Below, piece after piece: positions 1 through 4,802 of a stretch of 6,170 nucleotides of DNA. The first letter of the stretch is position 1. Each line of letters starts with the position of its first letter. Made by a program: the position numbers and the translations under genes. This DNA comes from Myxococcales bacterium. GTDB lineage: Bacteria > Myxococcota > Polyangia > Polyangiales > Polyangiaceae. The stretch covers positions 1 to 6,170 of the forward strand of contig JAGQIY010000057.1 of assembly GCA_020430865.1 (NCBI GenBank), given 5' to 3'. The notes under the pieces were generated by a model. That model searched no databases. It saw nothing but the letters and a program-made list of their open reading frames with translations, and was not told the DNA's origin.

Positions 1-283
1 CCCCCACCCTCGCAGAAGGCTTGAACAGCAGCTCACGCCCGAGCTGCTGCCAGGTACCGTGGTCCAGGAAGCCTTCCTGCCACAGGAGCTCTCCGAGCTT
101 GGTCACGCTGAGCGACGACTCCACGTCGCGCACCAGCCCGCGCTCGATGAACAACCGATGCGGCCTGCCAGGGTGGCTCGTGCCGCGCTCCAGCAGCTCG
201 AGCACGCCGCTGGCGCGCTCGCGATACAGGGCTCCCAAGACGTCCCCCAGGGTCGTCACTTCCAGGCGCCCCGGCAGCTGCAT
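1..283 (-). CDS. DUF4388 (PatA-like N-terminal) domain protein, N-terminal fragment
   Basis: The first 94 codons of a minus-strand gene are visible; the frame is open to the left edge, so the C-terminus lies outside the window. The protein begins MQLPGRLEVTTLGDVLGALY, followed by SGVLEL, a basic linker, HRLFIERGLV and LGELLWQEGFL. This order matches the start of DUF4388 domains: a short 'G.L....L.dlL..L' opening, then a 'G.L.l' strand, a strand-turn with a following 'G.i..', and a 'lGelL...G.l' helix. Such domains are abundant in myxobacteria and are often fused to response-regulator, TPR or other signalling modules; the molecular role is unknown. The ATG at 283 is chosen because an in-frame TGA lies five codons upstream and a GGGGAG sits just before it, although only 3 bases away. 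It follows the MerR-like gene after 105 bases on the same strand, so it is probably the distal gene of the same operon. Family assignment is from pattern recognition only. Confidence 0.72.
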   Translation of the reverse strand, partial: MQLPGRLEVTTLGDVLGALYRERASGVLELLERGTSHPGRPHRLFIERGLVRDVESSLSVTKLGELLWQEGFLDHGTWQQLGRELLFKPSARVG

Positions 284-388
284 CGGCTCCCCGTATCAGA
301 CCCCGCACCGCCGGGCCAAGAATCGGGCAGCCCCCGAACGCAGCTCCAGGACGCTCGTCCGCGCTCCGAGACGCGTGGCGACGTCGAC

Positions 389-1840
389 TCAGCGCCGCGC
401 GATGCGCCGCTGCTCCTTCCTGGCAGTGACCCCGACCGGGCCGCTCGGATCGATCGCCCGGGCGCGCTCCAGGTGCTCTGCGGCCTGGGCGTTCTTGTGC
501 ATCTCGAGCAGCAGCCGCCCGAGCGAGAGTCGGATGTTGCCTTCCAGGCGCGCGCGGCTCGCCGCGCTGATGCGCCCAGGCGCAGCCAGCACCACCCCCA
601 GCGCACGCTCGAGATCCTCCAGGGCCCGCCCGTGACGTCCGAGCACTCGAGGCAGGGCCAGCCGGATCAGGCCGCGGCGATGGAACGCACACGCCGACGC
701 CAGCGGATCCGCGTCTTGCTCTGGTGTCGCACACGCCAGATCGTGCAGCACTGGAACAGCCAGCTCGAGAAAGCCCTGATCGCTGCGCTTCTCGCGCGCG
801 AAGCTGGCGAGCCTGACCTGAGCCACCAGGACTTGCCCCAGGGAAAAAGAACCGCTCTTGTCGAGCTGGGCCGCGAGGGCATCTCGCTCGGTGATGGGAT
901 CGTGCTCTGCGCGAGCTGCGGCGACCAGGAACCGTGCTCGAGGGCGGAGCAGCTCCTTCACCTTCGGGGGCAGCGCGCACAGATCGTCCGCGGTGCCGAG
1001 CACGAACAGGTGCCAGACCAAGTCGTTGGCCGCCGCCGCGTCGCCAGCAAGGGCGCGCTGCTGGAACTCCTTGCGCTGCACGGGCGCGCCGAGGCGGATC
1101 ATTTCGCCCTCGGAGAGCTCCAGGTAGTCGAGCTGCTCCAGCTCCCGCGTCCCCTGATTGATCGCCGCGAGCACGTCATCGACGACCCGGCGCAGCATCA
1201 AGTCACGATACGCGGTGATGAAGCGCGCGACCGCCGCGCGTCCGCTGCGCAGCGCGGCGATGGAGCTTGGCATGTCCCCGCGACGGATCACCAAGTCGAA
1301 GAACAGACCCGCCTCGAGATCCACGAGCTTGCTCAGCTCCTGAGCGCAGGCACGCATGTCGTCGAGGGTCAGCTGTCGTGCGTCCCCTTCCAGACTGAGC
1401 GCTTGAGCGACCGATGCGAGCACCCGCTGCTCGGTCGGATCGTTCTTCGACACCTGGGTCACGCTCTCCCCCAACAAACCCAGCTCGAGGGCGATGCGCT
1501 CCGACTCGGAGTCGGGCGTCGCGAGCTCCGCCAGACTCCGGCGAAACGTCGGGTCGATGGACAGCACGTCGCTCAGGGTGTCGACGTCGCGGTCCGTTGG
1601 TCCCTCGGGCCCGGCCTCGACGATGCGCCGGATCACCGCGAGCGGGAGATACTTTTCCTCGCGTAAACGTCGGATCAGGGTCAGGCGCTCGAGGTGACTC
1701 TCGTCGTAGTAGGCCACGGTCTTTCCACCCTTGACCGGCCGCGGCAGCAAGCCTTCACGCAGGTAGTAGTGGATGGTCTCCCGCGAGACCCCGCTGACCT
1801 TGGCCAGCTCGGCCATGCGCATGCGTTTGCGTTCCGCCAT
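389..1840 (-). CDS. MerR-type transcriptional regulator with long helical, TPR-like C-terminal region
   Basis: This gene encodes 483 residues. Residues about 7-75 form a MerR-type winged helix-turn-helix: MAELAKVSGVSRETIHYY is the recognition helix-turn-helix, LREGLLP begins the wing, and VAYYDESHLERL with the LPLAVIRRIVE helix completes it. The rest (about 80-483) is almost entirely predicted helix, with no metal-binding cysteine pattern of the classic MerR metal sensors. The last segment (about 430-467: NIRLSLGRLLLEMHKNAQAA, then ERARAIDPSG) fits a tetratricopeptide repeat, and residues about 380-416 look like a weaker one. Typical MerR proteins have roughly 110-280 residues, so this one carries an unusually long sensor or protein-interaction region. 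The frame can be extended to a TTG at 1864, but the ATG at 1840 is preferred because a purine-rich AAAGAGACGAGGA precedes it; ATGs at 1822 and 1816 are also possible. It lies 36 bases after the exported-protein gene, in a likely operon. Its target promoter and ligand are unknown. Confidence 0.85.
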   Translation of the reverse strand: MAERKRMRMAELAKVSGVSRETIHYYLREGLLPRPVKGGKTVAYYDESHLERLTLIRRLREEKYLPLAVIRRIVEAGPEGPTDRDVDTLSDVLSIDPTFRRSLAELATPDSESERIALELGLLGESVTQVSKNDPTEQRVLASVAQALSLEGDARQLTLDDMRACAQELSKLVDLEAGLFFDLVIRRGDMPSSIAALRSGRAAVARFITAYRDLMLRRVVDDVLAAINQGTRELEQLDYLELSEGEMIRLGAPVQRKEFQQRALAGDAAAANDLVWHLFVLGTADDLCALPPKVKELLRPRARFLVAAARAEHDPITERDALAAQLDKSGSFSLGQVLVAQVRLASFAREKRSDQGFLELAVPVLHDLACATPEQDADPLASACAFHRRGLIRLALPRVLGRHGRALEDLERALGVVLAAPGRISAASRARLEGNIRLSLGRLLLEMHKNAQAAEHLERARAIDPSGPVGVTARKEQRRIARR

Positions 1841-1853
1841 TCCTCGTCTCTTT
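1841..1853 (-). promoter_or_regulatory. Ribosome binding site deciding the start of the MerR-like gene
   Basis: Read on the minus strand this is AAAGAGACGAGGA directly before the ATG at 1840. AAGAG lies at a usable distance from the ATG, while GAGG is almost adjacent. It supports the ATG over the TTG eight codons upstream, which would place this purine-rich stretch inside the coding region. Confidence 0.5.
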
Positions 1854-1876
1854 CGCTGCGCCAACGGCGCAGCGCT

Positions 1877-2320
1877 TCAGGAGCCCTCGGTCCCGGTCGC
1901 CGTCGGACTCTCGGGACCGACATGCAGCTCAGCCCGGCTTTCGATCCGGAAGGCCTCGCAGTGCCCAGCGTCACTACAGGCGACGCCGCGAGCTCCGAAC
2001 ACGACCGTGCCGTCGCCGGTCGCAGTCGCGACGAGTGCCACAGGGAGCCGCAAGCGTCGAGAGGTCTGCGCGGTCGCCTCCTTGGGGCCCACTCGGGCCC
2101 GCAGCGGCCGAGCGAAGTCCGGGGTCCCGAGCACCACGACGTCGGCCCAGGCGAGCTCGCCGCTGCTCACTTCTGTCTCGACCTCACACAGCACGCGACC
2201 AGGTGCCGCCACCCGCTGACAGCGCGAGGTGACGGTGGCCTTGCCGACCGCCGGGGTCGCGCGTCCGGATCCCGACCAGAGCAGACCGAGGGCCAGGCAC
2301 ATCAGCATCCCCTTTCCCAC
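1877..2320 (-). CDS. Small exported four-cysteine protein of unknown function
   Basis: I do not recognise the family of this 147-residue protein. Residues 1-21 look like a Sec signal peptide: a basic n-region (MGKG), a hydrophobic core MLMCLALGLLW, and a small/polar SGSGRA ending in a possible cleavage site GRA|TP. There is no lipobox at a suitable position, since the cysteine at residue 8 lies within the hydrophobic core and too close to the start. The mature part has four cysteines (about 34, 45, 115 and 121), spaced as a near pair at each end, which would suit two disulfide bonds in the periplasm or outside the cell. It is rich in short Val/Ala strands and probably mostly beta. The GTG start at 2320 keeps the lysine of the signal peptide and has AAGG..AGG about 8 bases upstream; ATG codons at 2308 and 2302 are alternatives, the latter with AAAGGGG 6 bases before it. 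It sits between the kinase-family gene (50-base gap) and the regulator gene (36-base gap). Confidence 0.7.
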   Translation of the reverse strand: MGKGMLMCLALGLLWSGSGRATPAVGKATVTSRCQRVAAPGRVLCEVETEVSSGELAWADVVVLGTPDFARPLRARVGPKEATAQTSRRLRLPVALVATATGDGTVVFGARGVACSDAGHCEAFRIESRAELHVGPESPTATGTEGS

Positions 2321-2328
2321 GACGTCAG

Positions 2329-2337
2329 CCTAGCCTT
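2329..2337 (-). promoter_or_regulatory. Candidate ribosome binding site for the exported protein
   Basis: On the minus strand this reads AAGGCTAGG, ending 8 bases before the GTG at 2320. It favours that start, but the internal AAAGGGG before the ATG at 2302 competes with it, so the true start is not settled. Confidence 0.35.
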
Positions 2338-2370
2338 GCAGGCGCTGCTTGAGAAGCGACCTCGGGAGGG

Positions 2371-3462
2371 CTAGCTCGCGCTGGGCGGCGCATAGAAGTC
2401 CACCAGCTGGATCGGCGTCGGGCTGAGGCGCATTTCCACTCGTTGACGTTCTCCGTGGGGATCCCCCCCGATCTGGAAGGCCGTCGGCGGGTCCATCTCG
2501 ATGGCGATCTGGTCCACGAGGTAATCGAAGGTCGACTCCGGATCCTCGTATTCACCCCGCCAGATGGCGGGGAAGTTCTTCACGAACGCCACGGGTGAGA
2601 TGCAGCTCACCCGCAGGTGCATTCGATCGGGACGCTCCTCGGCAAATGGAAAGAAGCGAAAGCCGAAGCCAAAATAGGGGATCGTGCCCACGCTCGCCAC
2701 CCGCGCCGGGCCTTCGTAGAGCACGTCGCCCTTGGCAAACCCCGGCTGCATCAAGCGCCCACGGGGACCGACACGCCAGGCCTCCTCACCCAGATTGATC
2801 ACCCGACAGTGCGGTACCTTGCGGATAAAGTAGCTGGGAATGGATCGCGTGATGGATCCGAGCGCGTAGCTGAGCGGACCCGAGGCGACGGGCTTCAGCG
2901 GCGTCTTCGCCAGCCGCTGCTTCATGTAGGCGTAGTCCGCGAGCACCACCGCGTCCACACCGAAGCCCGCAAACGGCGCGATGGTGTCTTCGACCTCGAC
3001 CAAGCGGATGCTGCGACTCCCCGCATCCTCGCGGAGACGCTGGATATCGACGCTCAGGCCCTTGCCCTTGCGGCGTGCCTTGCTCGCTCCAACCACCCAG
3101 GCCAGCGCGTTGCCCGTTCCGAGCTTGAGCAGGCCAAAGCGAGGCAGCGGCTTGCCCTGACGCCGCGCCTCTCGCACCACCTCCGTCACCATCACGGTGA
3201 AGGTGCCGTCGCCGCCGCCCGTGAGCACCGTGCCGTAGCCTCGGCTGACCAACGTGCGCGCGATCTCCTGCCCCTCTTCCAGGCGCCGCGACACGAACAG
3301 ATCGCCTCCCTTGAGGATCTGATCCAGCGTGGAAATCACCTCGTCGTTGACGCTCTTTGCGTTGCCGTTCACCACCACCGCGATGCGCTCGCCCGCGCCT
3401 GAGGCGTGAACGACGGGCTCGACATCCGACGCGCCGGCGGAACCGGAATCGTGTTCGCTCAT
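2371..3462 (-). CDS. Diacylglycerol/sphingosine-kinase-family protein (lipid kinase-like)
   Basis: This 363-residue protein belongs by motif to the diacylglycerol kinase catalytic superfamily, whose members phosphorylate lipid hydroxyls such as diacylglycerol or sphingoid bases with ATP at the inner membrane face. The N-terminal nucleotide-binding half shows IAVVVNGNAK (27-36), the hallmark GGGDGT (82-87) in TVLTGGGDGTF, and LKLGTGNALA (112-121). The last resembles the GSGNALA of sphingosine kinases more than the GT.NDFA of bacterial DgkB/YegS. The C-terminal half carries FAGFGVDAVVLADY, a GPLSYALGSI segment and a beta-rich end. Two sites usually acidic look changed. The 'P.A..DDG' segment reads PFAEERPDRM (about 272-281), and the 'DGE' catalytic site appears as IGGDPHGE (331-338), so its activity is uncertain. 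There is no signal peptide or membrane span. The frame opens at a GTG at 3528, but the ATG at 3462 is chosen because the first 22 residues of the longer form are low-complexity; neither has a clear ribosome site. It is probably the first gene of the minus-strand operon. Confidence 0.85.
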   Translation of the reverse strand: MSEHDSGSAGASDVEPVVHASGAGERIAVVVNGNAKSVNDEVISTLDQILKGGDLFVSRRLEEGQEIARTLVSRGYGTVLTGGGDGTFTVMVTEVVREARRQGKPLPRFGLLKLGTGNALAWVVGASKARRKGKGLSVDIQRLREDAGSRSIRLVEVEDTIAPFAGFGVDAVVLADYAYMKQRLAKTPLKPVASGPLSYALGSITRSIPSYFIRKVPHCRVINLGEEAWRVGPRGRLMQPGFAKGDVLYEGPARVASVGTIPYFGFGFRFFPFAEERPDRMHLRVSCISPVAFVKNFPAIWRGEYEDPESTFDYLVDQIAIEMDPPTAFQIGGDPHGERQRVEMRLSPTPIQLVDFYAPPSAS

Positions 3463-3552
3463 GGGACGCAGTCGTGTACCACGCGTCTTGCCTCGCGCCG
3501 AATGCTGCCCGCAAGCCGACGCAGCCACGCCGCCGACGAGCGCCAGCGCCCC

Positions 3553-3602
3553 GGCTCACGCCAGGGTTGGGGGGGAGAAACGCTGGGCCTGCAGCGTGAG
3601 CC
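3553..3602. repeat. 9-bp perfect inverted repeat enclosing a G-rich tract
   Basis: GGCTCACGC (3553-3561) is the exact reverse complement of GCGTGAGCC (3594-3602), with 32 bases between. The spacer holds GGG-TT-GGGGGGG and a later GGG, enough for a relaxed G-quadruplex on the plus strand (runs at 3564, 3569, 3573 and 3585). ACGCTG (3580-3585) pairs with CAGCGT (3592-3597) as a six-base stem with a six-base loop, which would exclude the outer pairing. The arms could be a protein-binding site or an RNA structure in a long obg leader; nothing shows which, if either. Confidence 0.4.
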
Positions 3603-3657
3603 CCACTCCAAGCTCCAGAGGTTTCAGCGTCAAACCGCCGGGCGGAGTCCGGGGCGA

Positions 3658-3711
3658 GGCGAAAACGCCCGAAAAGCGCCGATCAACGCATCCCGAACGG
3701 CGAAAACACCG
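3658..3711 (+). promoter_or_regulatory. Three helically spaced CGAAAA elements upstream of obg
   Basis: CGAAAA occurs at 3660, 3670 and 3701, with spacings of 10 and 31 bases, close to one and three helical turns. The first lies in GGCGAAAACGCC (3658-3669), a four-pair stem with an AAAA loop, and the third in GGCGAAAACACCG (3699-3711). In such GC-rich DNA these A-tracts stand out. They lie about 40-90 bases before the obg start and could bend DNA or be an operator, but chance cannot be excluded. Confidence 0.3.
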
Positions 3712-3748
3712 TGCCTCGAGCAGATCCCGTAGCTACCCTCCGCCGCCT

Positions 3749-4777
3749 ATGCACTTCATCGACGAGTGCAGCCTGGAGGTCGAGGCTGGTGATGGCGGCG
3801 ACGGGGCGATCGCGTTCCGCCGTGAGAAGTTCGTACCGTTTGGCGGCCCCGCGGGCGGCGACGGCGGCCGCGGTGGCGACGTCGTGCTGGTCGCCGACGG
3901 CGGTCTCAGTACTCTCCAGGAGCTGATCCACCTGCACAAGGTGCGCGCAGACCCCGGCCAGAACGGCAGCGGCAAGGACAAGTACGGCCGCGCCGGCAAC
4001 GACCGCGAGGTGCGGGTGCCGATCGGCACCATCGTCTACGACGACGGCTCTGGTGAGCGCCTGACGGAGCTGATCAGCCACGACGAGCGCCAGATCATCG
4101 CCAAGGGGGGCAAGGGCGGGCGTGGCAACAAGCACTTCGCGACACCGGTCGACCGCGCGCCACGGCGCGCAGAGCCAGGGGGCAAGGGAGAGCACAAGCA
4201 CCTACGCCTCGAACTCAAGGTGATGGCCGACGTCGGCCTGCTGGGTTTTCCCAACGTCGGCAAGAGTACCTTTATCCGCGCGGTAAGTCGCGCCCGTCCC
4301 AAGGTAGCTGACTACCCTTTCACGACCCTCACCCCCCAGCTCGGCGTGGCAACGATCGGTGACCGGGCGACGGGGCTCGGCCGCAGCTTCGTCGTAGCAG
4401 ACATCCCAGGGCTCATACCTGGCGCGAGCCAAGGTGCGGGCCTGGGAACGCGCTTTCTCCGTCACATCGAGCGCACCCGCGTCCTGCTGCACCTCGTGAC
4501 CCTCGACGAGGACGAGGACCGGGATCCCGTCAAGGACTACCACGTGATCCGCGAGGAGCTGACTCACTTCGCCGGAGACACGGCAAAGCAAGACCTGCTG
4601 CGGCGACCCGAGGTCGTGGCGCTGACCAAGGCAGACCTGCCCGACGTGCGCGAGGCCTACCCCGAACTCAGAGCACGCTTCAAGGAAATCGGAGTAGAGC
4701 TGCGGCTGATCAGCGCCGCGACTCATGAGGGCCTCGACGATCTTCTCTACGAGCTCGCCGAGAACCTCTTGCTCTGA
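3749..4777 (+). CDS. obg: Obg/CgtA family GTPase
   Basis: Obg is a conserved cytoplasmic GTPase that binds the 50S ribosomal subunit late in assembly and links growth to guanine nucleotide and ppGpp levels. The 342-residue protein starts MHFIDECSLEVEAGDGGDGA and has the glycine-rich Obg fold at about 1-158 (for example GGPAGGDGGRGGDV and KGGKGGRGNKHF). The GTPase domain follows: G1 GFPNVGKST (166-174), switch region DYPFTTLTPQLG (from 188), G3 DIPGL (218-222), G4 TKAD (293-296) and G5 SAAT (322-325). G4 is usually NKxD; the Asn-to-Thr form occurs in other functional GTPases such as EngB. The variable C-terminal OCT domain of Bacillus-type Obg is absent, as in many proteobacteria. The ATG at 3749 matches the family start, although no Shine-Dalgarno sequence is evident. 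The usual rplU-rpmA partners are not directly upstream here. The gene converges on dnaB. Confidence 0.97.
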   Translation: MHFIDECSLEVEAGDGGDGAIAFRREKFVPFGGPAGGDGGRGGDVVLVADGGLSTLQELIHLHKVRADPGQNGSGKDKYGRAGNDREVRVPIGTIVYDDGSGERLTELISHDERQIIAKGGKGGRGNKHFATPVDRAPRRAEPGGKGEHKHLRLELKVMADVGLLGFPNVGKSTFIRAVSRARPKVADYPFTTLTPQLGVATIGDRATGLGRSFVVADIPGLIPGASQGAGLGTRFLRHIERTRVLLHLVTLDEDEDRDPVKDYHVIREELTHFAGDTAKQDLLRRPEVVALTKADLPDVREAYPELRARFKEIGVELRLISAATHEGLDDLLYELAENLLL

Positions 4778-4802
4778 AGCACGCCCTCGATGCTGATCCG
4801 CG
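4778..4802. other. 25-base convergent gap between obg and dnaB stop codons
   Basis: The TGA of obg and the TAG of dnaB are separated by only 25 bases. No strong hairpin with a T-run is present for either direction. A weak GATCC...GGATC pairing spans the gap and the end of dnaB with a loop of about 20 bases, too weak to call a terminator. Transcription of each gene may therefore end inside the other or depend on Rho. Confidence 0.5.

Larger units (their letters stand above)
3463..3748. promoter_or_regulatory. Divergent intergenic region between the kinase-family gene and obg
   Basis: These 286 bases separate two genes read away from each other and so must hold the promoters for both, unless the true starts lie further out. 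I could not identify a convincing -10/-35 pair on either strand. The region contains an inverted repeat with a G-rich loop (3553-3602), a competing short hairpin (3580-3597), a CCGCC-G-GGCGG palindrome (3635-3645) and three CGAAAA elements (3660-3706). Neither gene shows a good Shine-Dalgarno sequence immediately before its chosen ATG. The frame of obg stays open upstream through this whole region, but the translation has no Obg-like character. Confidence 0.5.

Noticed and set aside
59..1666. Long plus-strand open frame of about 535 codons opposite the MerR-like gene
   Set aside because: It has no recognisable domain, is rich in Arg, Gln, His and Pro as expected of a shadow frame in GC-rich DNA, and lies opposite a gene with a clear wHTH.
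2321..2370. Small hairpins in the gap between the kinase-family and exported-protein genes
   Set aside because: GCTT-CTC-AAGC and GCAG-CGC-CTGC have only four pairs each and no T-run, as expected by chance in such DNA.
2463..2469. Run of seven C (G on the coding strand) in the kinase-family gene as a frameshift or phase-variation site
   Set aside because: The frame continues through it into a coherent beta-rich C-terminus ending at a stop close to the next gene, so no frameshift is indicated.
3463..3528. GTG start extending the kinase-family protein by 22 residues
   Set aside because: The added residues are low-complexity, and no ribosome site precedes the GTG. The ATG start is simpler, although not proven.
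3461..3748. In-frame upstream extension of obg by 96 codons
   Set aside because: The extension is Pro/Arg/Ser-rich with no domain character, and Obg proteins begin at the MHFIDE-type start. The open frame simply lacks stops because the DNA is GC-rich.
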